From positions 195,743 to 259,742 of the forward strand of contig WELA01004417.1 in the NCBI GenBank assembly GCA_009602735.1: DNA of 64,000 nt. Reading direction: 5' to 3'. Origin of the DNA: Mesotaenium endlicherianum. Its lineage: Eukaryota; Streptophyta; Zygnematophyceae; Zygnematales; Mesotaeniaceae. Made by a program: the position numbers and the translations under genes. Positions within the stretch are counted from its first letter, which is position 1. Each line of letters starts with the position of its first letter. This document shows positions 22,294 through 38,993 of this stretch, one piece after another. The notes beneath the pieces were generated by a model that saw nothing but the letters and a program-made list of their open reading frames with translations, did no database searches and was not told the origin of the DNA.

Positions 22294-22550
22294 ACCTTGG
22301 CTAACCAAATCTATAGCCATCTCCCATCATCCTGAATTGCCATCCACCTTACAGATGTCATCTGGCCACTCATCTAGCACACCACACTTAGATGCATAGC
22401 TAGGCAGTTTGCTGCTGCCGAGTACGTGGCAGCCAGCTGACTGTCAAATATTCAACAAACTTAATATTAACTAAAGGTCAGCAAACTGAACTTATTTAAC
22501 TATTATATTCAAATGAATATTGCATCTATCAAAAATATTGATTCATCACA
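22294..22550 (-). repeat. Truncated family 3 LTR
   Basis: About 257 bp matching the right part of the inverted family 3 LTR (compare 3205-3537), ending ATTGATTCATCACA. Its other part is missing, presumably removed when family 1 copy 2 inserted or was rearranged. Confidence 0.85.
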
Positions 22551-25210
22551 ATGAATAGTAAATTGCTTCATTACAGTAAGTGAGTCAAGGCGTGTAGATG
22601 AGTAAATAGATGTCATTGTAAGGACAAAGATTTCTCCTTGATTTTACACGCTACGAACCGACTCAGATCTTATATATCTAAATGAAATACATCTCTCAAA
22701 TAAGCAAGATTCTTTTCAAACTTCAACTTTCTTGAAATGGTTTTGGTTTTCCACTTTTCCCTTTTGAGTTCATCGCCAAGTTCCATGGCTCGACACAGAT
22801 CAGGAGTTGGGCTGGACTCAAATGCTTGGTAAAGAAAGTAGGCTTTTGCAAGTCACATCAAAGAATGACAAGTTCAATTTAAGTGAAATAAATGCACAAA
22901 GGAACTTATCTCTTGCATGCTAGTGCAAATCAGGCTTTTTAGTGAGGGCATCAACAAAGTTGAACTTCCATGAATTGTAAGAGATCTTCACATGAAATTG
23001 CTTTAAGGTCTGACTCTATTTGTTCTTCCTCCTTGATAGTTAAAAATTCTTCTGGAAGTGCGTCAGAGCTAGATAACCTGTAATTATCATAAAAGTTTTC
23101 TCATGTAAGAAGAAACTCCATGGTTTGAAGAAATGTATAATAGCTAACAAGTCTTGTCATTTCCATAATTGTTAATCTTAGCTAGATTATATTTCAGCAC
23201 GGCATGCAAATCCTACTTGCCATCTTTTAAATTTTCAAATGTCGGAAAGTTGTTTGAATATGGACGAACGTCGACAATCTCAAAAATCCCACTACAATAT
23301 CTCATGCATTCACTATGTAATATCAACCACAATTAGACCGCGATGTTATTGGAATCAAACTTGTCATAACTATGTCTTAAACAGTCAACCAACTTATTTT
23401 TAATGAAACTCGGTGGATTTATGATCTGGCGATGGATCAAAATTCCCAAATGACACTTGTGGGCGGATTATTTGCACTCTATCCTTGAGCAGAACCTTCA
23501 ATTGCCCAATAATGCTACATTCCCTTTGTCCAATAAGATAATTTGTATTGGTCCACTCTTCATTCGCAGTTCAACTTGGACAAATGCTTTGCGATCATAC
23601 ACGATGTCAATCACATTGTCTTAGTGTCTTCAATGCAACATGTCAGACCAAACTTAATTTTTTTGACTACACACAATTTTTGCAATCTTTTTCTCATTGT
23701 TGGTGAATTTTGAATATTAAATTATAATTGTATAAACACATGCTTACATTCATACCACTGACAAACAACAAGACAAACAACTGTGCACTCAAACTGACAA
23801 CTTAGAACAAGATTGACAAGTTGTTGAACATGAATTCATTTTGAAGGTGTTGCTGGCGTCATTATTTGCGAGAATAAGTTGATTGCTAACAAATATACAT
23901 TGACCCCATGAGTAACTTACTTTTGAGATCCAGATAAATCAAAACGTGAGAAGGGTCCCGTAGAATGTCGATGGGAGGGGGGTCCCAGAGCACTTCCCAA
24001 CAATTTGCTTGTAAGTCGCTAGAAAACCCTAGATTTTTTGCGTCGCGTTGTGGACCAATTTCAAGTTGCATTTTGTGTAAATCTTCATCGACCATACACT
24101 TTCATAGTCTTTATGCAACATACACTTGAACTTGAATATATTGGTTAATAAAAACCAATAGGGGACCTAGATAACACTCGTTGTTGATATACTTTGTAGA
24201 TCGATGTTTTCACATAAATGAAATATTGCTAAATCATGGTAACTTGAAAAGGGTAACATGCCATGGTTGTAATTTAAACATCATGTTTTGATTATGCATG
24301 GTACACATGGCGCATTTAATCAGATTATCTTCACTCTTCGTGAAAGGAGTTATGTTCTTGATGGGGTTGTGCATGTTTTTGTCCGCGTTAGAGGCAACGG
24401 ACCTTTTGAATCCCAAGCACGGGTTTCGAAAGAGGTAGGCATGCCTGAGGCATGCAGTGACTAGTCGGACCACAAATAATGGAATATTTTGTATATAAAA
24501 AATTCAAAATATGTGTTGATAAGGATACACGCAATCGTGGCACACCCACTTCCGCACCGGAAGTGGTCGCAGCCAATCAGCTGCGTGTAGCTGCCGCAAG
24601 GCAGCTGCAGCGGCGCCTATATCAGGCGCAACGCCGCACTCATTTCCTCATTGCACAGGCAACGATAGGCAGTATTAGCACTGCAAGCCTCCCGCCCACT
24701 TCGTACACATTGATTGACGACCAGGTCAACGCACAGGACAATAATACGTCGTCCAATGCGCACGTATGCAGGAAGTGCTTTGATAGAGATTAGGAGGACC
24801 TTAAGCAAGTAGGAGTAGCCCAATAGATATACATAAGACTATGCGGTCGATTATTGCTAATCATCTGCCAGTCTTTCGCCATAATACACAAAACATCTTT
24901 CGCCACACTAAGTGTATCATGATCAAATTCGCCTACAAGAGAAGAGAGCTGTACTCTGGCTGTACTCATTTTTTTGGATACAAACAAATTCTGCCAAATT
25001 CAGTTTAGGAGAACACGAGGGCTCCTGAATAATATATTTACTGACCTGTACTGCCTTGAAGTCCTCGGAGTTTTTCATGGGAGTTCACTGGTCAGACATG
25101 TCTGCGAGCTTTTGGACTCCCGCTTGCGTATAATCTAGGTTGTCTGACCCCGTCGACTTTCGGCGAATAAAACAGAACTTCTTTTGTCCACTCTGGTCAG
25201 TGCAATGGTA
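22551..25210. other. Intergenic, no convincing gene
   Basis: AT-rich, with many stops in all frames. A 104-codon plus-strand frame at 24479-24793 is more GC-rich than its surroundings, has an Arg/Gln/Ala-rich middle and ends in VCRKCF; it could be a gene fragment but shows no family. An 8-bp perfect hairpin (CACTTCCG-CAC-CGGAAGTG) lies in it near 24547-24565. Confidence 0.4.
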
Positions 25211-25215
25211 ACGGA

Positions 25216-25284
25216 TGCATCTCCACTGCATCTCCCTGCATCTCCACTGCATCTCCCTGCATCTCCGTGCATCTCGCTGCATCT
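25216..25284. repeat. Tandem TGCATCTCC repeats
   Basis: Seven copies of TGCATCTC plus 2-3 variable bases, alternating 11- and 10-bp units, so the first four form two 21-bp higher-order units. About 560 bp upstream of the beta-helix gene. Confidence 0.85.
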
Positions 25285-25645
25285 ACCGAGTCCCGACACA
25301 TGACTGCGGGGCATGCGGACGTATGCCCGACTGATGCCGAAGCGGCAATCGAGGGGCGTATGAGGGCACTTACACGAGTAAGATATCAATCTCATACTTG
25401 TCAGGGGCTTTGAGGGAGATTTTCCTGCCCAGTATAGTGCACCTTGACAGCATTTCTTGCATGGGACAACGGAGATCGTTTCTGCACCTTACACTTGTTC
25501 GGTGCCCACATGAGGACTTTCACCGACTTCCCAGTGATCACCGTCGTGGTTCGTCTGCAGCGCAATAGCCGTCCTCGTTCTCCAACGAGAATTTTGGCTG
25601 CCAGTGTGCCCAGTATCGAGTACAAAAAAGTACGGGGCCGAAGAA

Positions 25646-25653
25646 TATATATA
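25646..25653 (+). promoter_or_regulatory. TATA box of the beta-helix gene
   Basis: TATATATA, 128 bp upstream of the ATG at 25781, which leaves a 5' leader of about 95-105 nt. Confidence 0.6.
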
Positions 25654-25780
25654 CGATTGAAGCTGCACAGGTTCCTTTTGAGAAGAAGAGCTGATAGTCC
25701 GTGCTTGCAAGCTAGATATTCGTCGGGTGCACATCTCCAAGTTACCGAAGCACTTAAGCCCCATCACCTTAGTCGATATC

Positions 25781-27401
25781 ATGGCTTTCTCCAAGCTTAT
25801 CCTCCTTTGCCTGTTGGCCACAGCGGCTACCTCATTCGCTACGACATTCACTGGTAAGTGCTTTTCTTGATATATATGGAGTGCTTCTTGCACGTCACTC
25901 GGGGCCCGTGAATGAATACATGATAAGCACAATAAGCAAGCGTCTCGCGTGAATGTTTTCACTTCTTGTGTCACTGCTCATTGTGGTGCTGTATTCTGAT
26001 TTTTATTCGTTGCAGTTACCAAGTACGCGTCCGTAGGGACAGCCTTCGATGGCGGCCTCCTGGGAAGTTCCGGTGCTATTGCACTGGCTGCATCAGGAGA
26101 CATAATTGTCTTCGGTGCTGACTTCGATATCCCAAGGCCCCTGAACATTCTGAAGAGTCTGACTATCACTGGTGCCGGCCACACCTTGGGTGTCACCTAC
26201 ACTTCCGGATACGGCATTTACATTAAGGGTTCCAGCGCAGTCACAGTCACCATCTCGGACTTGACAATCACTGGAAGGGATTTGACACGCGGATTCGTAA
26301 GTAGCCTTCTTCTCTACCTGATCCTTACAATATTTGTCACTGGGTTGGTTCCTGTGTAATACGGCTTTCTGATGTGTTACTTTCATGTCTGCGTGCAGCA
26401 AGGAATTTACGTCACTGCTGGATCCTCGAAGGCAACCGTGGGCAATGGACCTACCGTCACCATTAGGGGCAGTACACTCACTGCGTTCAGACTGGCAGCT
26501 GTATGTACCTCACCTAGGCTGCCACTGTCAACAATTTGTTTGGAAAATAACGGTGCCTGATGACACAGTTCACACATTTGACTCCCTACCTGACTACCGT
26601 GTGCAGACCACAAACCTTAGGCTTGGACGTGGGGCAGCACTGAAGGCTGGCACTGGTGCTGTTGTTCAAATCTTGACGGGGACTGTGTCCAACAACTTTG
26701 CGGTGAGTGTCCTACAAATGCCTCTGCGTGCAGGCTTTGGTCATTACCCAGTTTCCTGCTTAATTCCATTGCTAAATGAGTTTTTTTTTTGGTGCAGCCT
26801 CTCAGCGGTGCGGTGGAGCAGGCGGGAGGTGGATTCCTGTACTTGTGCAATGTCTTCTTTACTGGAAACACTGCTGGGGCAGGTGTTGCCGCCGCTGTAA
26901 GTTTCAGCAACTTATTAGCACCCATATTTAGCGATTCTGACTGGCACTGTCACATTCATTTTAATTGTATCTAATAAAATCTCCTTGGACTGCAGGACAT
27001 CTGGCAAGGACAAAATGTCCAGGGAGCATCTGCTGTTGCCATTGTTGTCGACCAAGGCGCGGTATGTGCACAAACTTTTTCCTGGTTACAAGTTTTGGCC
27101 GCTGACCTTAAGGGCGAAATCTCATGAACAATGTTCTTGTGTTGCAGCCTACGCCTGTGTCCGGCTTCAACACGACACAGTCCACTACAGGCCCTGCCGC
27201 TGTTGCTCCCAGAGTGGTGACTAAGGCTTCTACGGAGACCTGCCCACCATTGGTCAGTTTTTTAATCCCTAATTAGTTACTCAATTGAGTGAACTTACAG
27301 ATGTGACATCATAGAACACTGACTCGGTCAACTGAATGTATTATGTGCAGAGCAATTTCTACAACGCGAAGACTAAGATGATTACTCGCCGCTTGTTGTA
27401 A
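25781..27401 (+). CDS. Secreted parallel beta-helix-like protein, eight exons
   Basis: Exons 25781-25853, 26016-26296, 26399-26500, 26607-26702, 26798-26896, 26996-27061, 27148-27252 and 27351-27401; every intron is GT...CAG (86-162 bp). The exons sum to 873 nt, 290 residues plus stop, with no internal stop. The N-terminus MAFSKLILLCLLATAATSFA is a clear signal peptide. The rest is rich in Thr, Val, Gly and Ala with short strand repeats (LKSLTITGAGHTL, VTVTISDLTITG, PTVTIRGSTLT, AVVQILTGTVSNN), the pattern of right-handed beta-helix proteins of the pectate-lyase/adhesin fold. No catalytic signature is recognisable. It ends in a basic stretch (KTKMITRRLL). Likely role: an extracellular or wall-associated protein. 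An AATAAA at 27496 is a possible polyadenylation signal. It is the best-preserved host gene in the window. Confidence 0.85.
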
Positions 27402-28210
27402 GGAGATTCAGAACTGCAGATGTTGTCATGGCTTACTGGGCAATTCAATCCCCTACCTGATGAGTTTCCCCTTTTCAGCCATGAGTAACTTGTCAAATAA
27501 ACAAACATAAACTGAAGCTGACAGGCATCTTACCTGAAGCTTTTTAATAAGCCAATTCCTGGCAGCCTTAGGCAAAGAGAATCAAAGCAGTTACCACTAC
27601 AGTGGGCTGTTTCATGGTCCTGAATAAATTATTTCTGGTTGAGAATATAGCAGGAAAACTATATTTACAATACGCAGGGACAATTGATAGTATTTTCAAT
27701 ACTGCTATGGTATTACAATATCACTCTGTAAATTCTTTACATTGCTGCAACTATCAGGTTGTACAACTAAATTTTTTTATCTACGGTGTATCCAAATGTA
27801 TCTCTAGTCCATTGTTTTATTTGACAATTCCTAGCATACTGAAATTGCATTCAACTCATTTTTGTGACCTTACATCCTCCATGCATTGTATAATACCCTC
27901 ACAATTGTGCCTGAGCCATGATGAGAGTAAGGGATGAGAGAATTGAAGAGACTTGAGATGGAATAAAAAAGCTCTCCACTTTACAAATTGGAAGAAGGAT
28001 CCTTGTTTTTGAACTTTTCTCAGAATCCTAAGCTGTAAAGCTATCACTAAATTGGGTAGTTTTTACTATGACCGTCGCATGGATCTTTCTATCACAACAT
28101 GCTAATTTCATGAAATTTTTGCACAACATGTCTGCTAACATATTTGTATCAAGGTGCAGTGACTAACCTGGGTTTCTTATACCGGTTTGCCTTGCCTCAC
28201 TAGATGATGT
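27402..28210. other. Intergenic, 3' flank of the beta-helix gene
   Basis: No gene seen; AT-rich short frames only. Confidence 0.5.
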
Positions 28211-28214
28211 ACCC

Positions 28215-29110
28215 AACTCTGCAAGTAGCCCAGTCTTATGACCAAGTTACAGAAGTATCCCTACAACTTGTTAATTGCAAAATCTCCCACTCACTTTCAA
28301 ACTAATAACTAAATTACCCCAGGCCTTTCGCCAATCAATCATAAGTCGCACAAATTTACCCAGCCTGACACTTCTCTCTTTCGGTTTCAAAATTTTCTAC
28401 CACCACTTTGCTAACTCACCCAAACTGCCCCAGCCTCGATCTTGCAGTTTCGCCTGAGCTCAGCCACATCTGCCATTATGAGCTCGACCTGCCGTTTAAG
28501 AATTTTGCAAGTAATCAAGCTAGTTAAATCGCTTTGAGTTGACTTGCTACGCTAGCAGTACCGGTATGATATTGAGCTGCTTGCCACTCGATGGGAGCTC
28601 GCTAGGGCGTCTGTGACTCCCCTCCTCAAGTCTCGACCATTGTTCGCAAATTTGCGAACACATTGACGTCTCTATTTCGTACTTCCCTGTGATGCGCTAA
28701 CAAGTGTTCTTGTATGCCTGTCGTATCCCTGACATATATCGTCGTACCTAGCTATGCTAGCTAATTTATCGCCTTGCTTTGTCTACATGCCTAAGTGTAG
28801 CAGCATACGTCCTGTTGCAAAGGTATGAAAAATACTTGTGGACCAATTATTTGACGTCCTTGCGGAGTTTGAATGGTGAAGGTGGTTCAGTTAGAAAAGT
28901 GGTGGTGGTAGATTTTGGAAACGAAAGAAAGAAATGGTGTGTCAAGTAGGGTCCCATTTTGAATTTGTGTGGCACGTCATTTCTTCGCGTAAGTCCTACG
29001 TGGACTCGCCTTACATGTGCGAGGGGTAGTTTTGAAATTAGTTTGAAAGCAGTGGTAGGTGTTGCATTGAACAAAGGTTGATCAGTAGTTTTACAATTTG
29101 CTCCAGCCTC
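28215..29110. repeat. Diverged long inverted repeat, possible non-autonomous DNA transposon
   Basis: Sequence around 28250-28440 matches the reverse complement of 28850-29090 with moderate identity by eye: CTTTCAAACTAAT, then TTTCRAAA, TCTACCACCAC, CTAACT in the same order. The arms enclose about 400 bp with no coding frame. The layout resembles a foldback or Mutator-like element with long terminal inverted repeats; target duplications could not be fixed. Confidence 0.5.
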
Positions 29111-30377
29111 ATTGACATTGTAAGCATTGACCTATGTCCTCGTTGAATCGGCCCAAACTTGTCTTCAGCTGCCTATCAACAGCTTGACCACCATAATCGA
29201 AATTGCTTATCTTAGTGTTTATAACGGCAAGTCGACTTAATTATGGACCAAGGTGTATTATGTCCCCCTAACTCAAGTCCACAATTGACGGCGCCTCTAG
29301 CTAACATATCCTATCACAATAGTTTGGTGGAATCGCCCTTGATTGCGCCAACCCCCCCCGCCACATTTACTCGGACCGTGCTATCACACGACATTGGTTA
29401 GTCTGAGCTTTTAGGCCACATCCATTGGCCCAAGTATACCTGATATACCTGACTCCGTCAACACACGTCACTCATTGTCTCGAGCTATCATGTAACATCC
29501 GTCGGCCCGAGTACACAAGCCTCCGCCATACAATTTAAGCTAGACCCATGAGTCGGCTTGGTCTACCTAGCTCATTACATACTTTACATTGTCACTATGA
29601 CTACAGCTTAGCCTCACGCTCCATCTCATCCCCAGGTGCTGCAATACTCAGGTTAGAGGCCTCCAACAATCCTAAAGTTACTATTAATTAAAAGTACTAC
29701 CACGCTTGCATTGTTGGCACTTCAAATGGATTAAAAGCCCATAAACATGAACTTCTAGCGGAGAAAAAGCAACTTGACACAGTGTTGTTCCTTACATCAC
29801 TTCTCCCCCTCAATTGTTCTCGTTGTCATCAGAGGCCACCAACAAAGAGAGCGTGGAGAGAAGTAGCAATAGGAATTCTATCGAAGCTCCTTCGGAGTTT
29901 GCCCAAAGCTGCTCCACCACCCATAGTTTTCCCCAGCAGGCCTCTTGCTAAGAGCCAACTCCTACAAGGGCCAGCCTCTAAAAGTAGCCAGCGTAATTGA
30001 AGCCATGCACCATAATACCGCCTCCAAGTAGTATATTACGAACTTAACGTCCACAATGCTTCAAACCTTCCGCGTCTTTATACCGCTCATGTTCAATGTA
30101 TTTACACTGTGGGTTGATGCTTCTAACATGCCAACAAAGTGGTCAATCTTGCTGTTAAGTTCCTCCACTTTCAACTTCACGCCCTAGACTTTATCCCCCA
30201 TACTGTGCACCAGTACATGCTTCAAGTCTCGTGTAACAATCATGATTGCCATGTTGTCTTTACTAGATCCCTCTTTAATATACCCTTTAGCCTGGCCAAA
30301 TCAATTTGGCATCACAGCACTTACTAGCTCTATGTTTATGGGTGCACCTTATTTTTTCCTTCCTGCCCCTGCATACG
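29111..30377. other. Intergenic, no gene seen
   Basis: Short frames without motifs. The right end is the CCCTC target site of family 1 copy 3. Confidence 0.5.
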
Positions 30378-30382
30378 CCCTC

Positions 30383-31137
30383 TGTAAGGTCAGAGGTTTA
30401 TAAAGTGCATTTTTGACTTTCATGAAAGTATATTCTGCTTGCATATTAATGTAAAGTGCATCTTTGTGGTTATTTTGATATAAAGTTCATCAAATTTGGT
30501 CAAGTATTGAGATAGTTATGGATTTCCGAAGTTTAATTAGTTTTCAGGTCCGTTGACGACTATCCTTAATTCACGCTGAGCGCGACCGTCGGATTGACCA
30601 ACAGCGTCGAGCGATCTGAGCCGTTAGAGTGAATTCGAATCTTTACGTAATTTCGGCTCACGCGGATTGTCGACTATGTCAATTTACCTAGAAGTATCAG
30701 ATTAGCTTAGCGTGTCTAATTTAGTATATTCTAGATATTTCGATGTAAGAATGTGAACGTCACATCGGCCCAACACGTCAGATGAGACTGATTTGGCTTA
30801 CTCACAAACATGCTGGAAGAGACGATTTGACAAACACTTAGGAAAATCCGTTGCTAAGCGGCCCTCCCGCCTAGAAAGGAGGACTTAGGTCAGAAAACTA
30901 TAAATAGGCATAACTTCCTCATTTCTTAGGAGTTTTCACGTCTGTAAATTTCTATGGGTTTGTAATGACAAGGTCAATCATCCTAGTCCATTTGTGAGCA
31001 CTTTTTGGCTACTCAATATGTTGAGTAATTTTCCTAAGCTTCCTTAGTAATATGCTGCTGCACTCTTTAGTATGATTGCTATTGGTTCTTTTCCACGTGA
31101 GTCACTACGCTTCCACAAGGGCACTCCGCCCCTTTCA
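30383..31137 (+). repeat. 5' LTR of family 1 copy 3
   Basis: 755 bp, TGTAAGGTCA to CCCCTTTCA. A TATA box, CTATAAATAG, lies at 30898-30908, about 230 bp before the LTR end. Confidence 0.93.
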
Positions 31138-31174
31138 TCTGGTATCAGAGCTGAGCTAGTTTGCATATTATATT

Positions 31175-32186
31175 ATGGAGTCGCAATCGGCAATTGGAGG
31201 AGGTGAACATGTTGAGCATGTCGAGCGTGTGGATCAGCAGACAACGCCTACAATGACCAGAGAGCAACAAGAGATGCAGGCGATGCTAAGGCAAATGGCG
31301 AATGCAATTGGAGGAGAAGTCTACACTCAGTTTCAACAAAATATGCGCACGGAGGTGGAGAGAATGGTGCGAATTGTTGTTGGGAACGCCTCTTCGACGA
31401 GTTCGACACCGGCACCTGTTGTACCACCGATTCATGTTAACCCAGCGGTGCTTCCAGTTATTTCACCCGCATTGGAAGTGCGTGCGCCTAAGCCTGAAGT
31501 GTATATTGGAGAGCGTGGATCGCTGCCTGTTCATCAATGGATTTTTGGTGTGAAGAAGTTTATGGTATTCTGCGCTCACGTCCGACAGGCAAGTCGCCTT
31601 TGCTGAAGAAGAGTGGTGGAGCTTGGTATGAGCGACAGGTGCAACTGTCTGGAGTTCTTGCTACTGTTAATCAGCTCTTTAAAGGCTTGAAGAGGCAATT
31701 TTAACCTATTGCACCCGAGGCTACCGCTCGAGATCTATTGGTGCGCCTTCGTCAACGAGGAAGCGTTCATGAGTATGTTTCGCGCTTTAACGAGCTGGTG
31801 CTTCAATGTCCATCCATGCACAAGTCGGAGATGATGGACAAGTTCAAGAGGGGACTCAAGCCAACTGTGGCCAAGGAAGTGGCGCTCAAGGACCCTACCA
31901 ATCTTGGAGAAATGATGGCATTGGCAACGAGGGTCGACGCTGTGGAATATAGTCAGAGGCAGTGGGGCAGCCACAACTTTGAAGGACATCGACACTTTCA
32001 ATCTCAAGCGCCAAGCACAAGTGGTCAAGATCCAATACCTATGGAGTTGGAGCTTATGCAGAACCAGCGCAGGAAGCAAGATTTCAAGCCGAGAGGACCC
32101 AGCTATAATTGTGGCAAGCAATTTGCTCGAGACTGTCATGTGAAGGCGAAGCAACCTCAACAGCAGGAAAAAGGAGGACGCCAGTA

Positions 32187-32187
<1 letters not shown>
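31175..32187 (+). pseudogene. Family 1 copy 3 gag
   Basis: Starts MESQSAIGGGEHVEH, breaks near 31570-31600, and resumes at about 31738. The zinc knuckle is damaged (SYNCGKQFARDC, with the GH-containing middle deleted). The stop TAA at 32185-32187 lies at the base of a hairpin. Confidence 0.9.
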
Positions 32188-36509
<4,322 letters not shown>

Positions 36510-36529
36510 CCCTCTACTCCTCTGTAAAG

Positions 36530-36660
36530 TCGAAGGATTTTAGAGTGCATGTTTGTGCTTCTTATGATATAAAAGTTGCCAAATCTGGTGAAATATTGAG
36601 AAAGTAATGAAGCTCTGAAGTTTTTGGGAATTTTAACACTAGCTTTATGGTGGATCCTTT
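36530..36660 (+). repeat. Relic of a second, older family 1-type LTR start
   Basis: TGTAAAGTCGAAGGATTTTAG, followed by TGATATAAAAGTTGCCAAAT and TTGAGAAAGTAATGAAGCTC, parallels the first 130 bp of the family 1 LTR with heavy divergence. It sits 20 bp after the copy 3 LTR and is not part of it. Confidence 0.6.
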
Positions 36661-36926
36661 TTCGATTCTGGAACCAAAACTTTGTTCCATGACTTGGTCA
36701 TTTTCTACAGGCTCTAACCTCAATATTTTTAAATCCAAATTGCCTAAAAATAGGCTCCCTTGAAGCACTACACGCGAACCCTATTGGCAAATTAGAGAAA
36801 GGTCAAACAGACAAGTGCCGACTTCAAATTTCCGACCAAGAACAGTGTTAAGTTTGGTTTGATATTCACCTTCACTTTTGTTCTTTTTTGCTCTCTGTTT
36901 ATTGTTAATTGCAGACTGAAAGAGCC

Positions 36927-37521
36927 ATGGCTGCCATGGCTTCTTCTTCTACAGGCTTTGTAGTAGGGGAAGACACTAAGATAATCACTCCTAGCAAGAT
37001 TTGGGGTGAGAGTTGGGCTGCGCAAAAGTTCGAAGACTATTATGAAGAGTTCTTTCTGGTAGGAATTCTTGAAGAAGAGGTGCATAAAACAAAGGAAACC
37101 AAGTATAAAATTCAATTTGGATACGATGGGGAGTACAAAACATGTGGTCGCAAGCAGATACTGCAATATGTGCACACTGTATCCGAGTTTAGGTGGTTCT
37201 GTCCTTGTGAGGGAGTAACGAGGGTCGAGACTTTTTCCAACCCAATTTCACGAGAAACTAGCAGTAGAGCATTTCAAGTGACACAAGTCAGTCCTGTCAC
37301 TCAAAGCACCCCTGACGTGACTGATTCCAGGGTTACGCCGTACGCGTTTTTTCCCCTGTTGAGTTCTTTCAACTAAGCGAACTAAGTCGGTTCGCGCGTA
37401 CTGCACAAACTAACACATTTTTTTATTTTTGATTAATTGCAGCACGTTTGGATACCTCATACTTCAAGGCGGACAACGCGCAGACTTGTCAGACCCAAAT
37501 TCTCCGTATTAATTATTGAAA
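36927..37521 (+). CDS. Unidentified host gene, two candidate exons
   Basis: A TTAATTGCAG acceptor ending at 36914 precedes ATG 36927 (MAAMASSSTGFVVGED). The frame stays open for 149 codons to TAA 37374 and has a conserved-looking core: TPSKIWGESWAAQKFED, a YYEEFFLVGIL strand, then KYKIQFGYDGEYKTCGRK. This alternation of short strands and acidic turns resembles a small beta-barrel (Tudor/BAH-like) reader fold, but I cannot assign a family. A second TTAATTGCAG acceptor (37442) opens HVWIPHTSRRTTRRLVRPK and runs to a GTGAGT donor at 37522, a likely further exon. The donor of the first exon is not clear, so the gene model is partial; downstream exons may lie beyond the gap. Confidence 0.45.
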
Positions 37522-38391
37522 GTGAGTAATGGGGGCCTGGTGCTCTTGACAATAAGTGCCCTTGGACTTTCAATTTGAACGGCTGTTACAGGTGCCCTCT
37601 TACCTTCCTCCCCTCCTTCTCTCTCTCAATTTCACTAAGAGTCAGCAAAAGAGTGAGCAGGGATTTGACATTGAGCAGTAGGTGTGCCCAGAATGTCTAG
37701 CAGGCAGCAGATTGTAAGCGGAGTAGTGAATGTGTGAAGTCGGTGCACAAGATAGCAGACCATGAGTGGGTCAACGAGCGATAAGGGTCAGCTGACGTTA
37801 AGCGGGCCAAGGAATGAGCATATAAACTTGCGAAGATCTGCTCAGATGTTAGTGAGATTGAGAGTGAGCGAGCTAGAAAACAAGAAGAGGTAGTGAAAAA
37901 GAGCGAGCAGACTGTGAAGCAGTTGGAGGGGCAAGCGGACAATGAGAGTGCTAAGAAACGTCAAGCGTCAAGCAAAGAGTGAGCAGACAGAAGACCTAAC
38001 AAGAGGGCGGTAGACGTGCTAGTCTTGGGAGCTAACAGAGGCTGTAGAGAAACACATAGTGTGCAAACTGTGTGAATAGTCAACAGATTATAAGCGGGCT
38101 ACAAATTAAAAGTGGAGAGTACGTTAGACTTAAGGGCTAGCATACCGTGAGAGTGAGGAGTTGAGTGTGTGCTTCTTCAAGGCACAAAAGAGTGTGTCAA
38201 GATGATTTAAAGAAGGAAGATGAGAGCGGATCTTCCTTCCTTCCCTCTCTCTCATCATCTTTCCTCAAGAATCTTTTTTTGCTTTGCATGCTCAGTTCCC
38301 CTGGCTCCCCACAAGGTACCAAGGTATTTGAGGGGCCTCCTGCCAACACGTACTTGCCTCGGGGGAGGGGGGGGGGGGGGGNNNNNNNNNN
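37522..38391. other. Low-complexity GAGT/GAGC-rich stretch
   Basis: Degenerate repeats of GTGAGCAG and GTGAGCGA type from about 37640 to 38160, then CT-rich sequence and a G run (38361-38391) leading into the gap. No gene seen. Confidence 0.5.
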
Positions 38392-38896
38392 NNNNNNNNN
38401 NNNNNNNNNNNNNNNNNNNNNNNNNNNNNNNNNNNNNNNNNNNNNNNNNNNNNNNNNNNNNNNNNNNNNNNNNNNNNNNNNNNNNNNNNNNNNNNNNNNN
38501 NNNNNNNNNNNNNNNNNNNNNNNNNNNNNNNNNNNNNNNNNNNNNNNNNNNNNNNNNNNNNNNNNNNNNNNNNNNNNNNNNNNNNNNNNNNNNNNNNNNN
38601 NNNNNNNNNNNNNNNNNNNNNNNNNNNNNNNNNNNNNNNNNNNNNNNNNNNNNNNNNNNNNNNNNNNNNNNNNNNNNNNNNNNNNNNNNNNNNNNNNNNN
38701 NNNNNNNNNNNNNNNNNNNNNNNNNNNNNNNNNNNNNNNNNNNNNNNNNNNNNNNNNNNNNNNNNNNNNNNNNNNNNNNNNNNNNNNNNNNNNNNNNNNN
38801 NNNNNNNNNNNNNNNNNNNNNNNNNNNNNNNNNNNNNNNNNNNNNNNNNNNNNNNNNNNNNNNNNNNNNNNNNNNNNNNNNNNNNNNNNNNNNNNN
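38392..38896. other. Assembly gap
   Basis: 505 Ns between a poly-G run and a CT microsatellite; both flanks are hard to sequence. Confidence 0.99.
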
Positions 38897-38966
<70 letters not shown>

Positions 38967-38993
38967 GTGTGTGTGTGCGCGCGCGCGCGCGCA
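38897..38993. repeat. CT, GT and GC dinucleotide microsatellites
   Basis: About 34 CT units (38897-38964), then TATGTGTGTGTG and GCGCGCGCGCGC. Their true length is uncertain because the left end is the gap. Confidence 0.95.

Noticed and set aside
24479-24793. 104-codon ORF as a definite gene
   Set aside because: No family, no splice or promoter support; mentioned only within the intergenic entry.
25216-25284. CRISPR-like array
   Set aside because: Units are 10-11 bp without spacers; it is a simple tandem repeat in eukaryotic DNA.
36927-37376. Single-exon gene with stop at 37374
   Set aside because: Good splice acceptors at 36914 and 37442 argue for a multi-exon gene, so the stop may lie in an intron.
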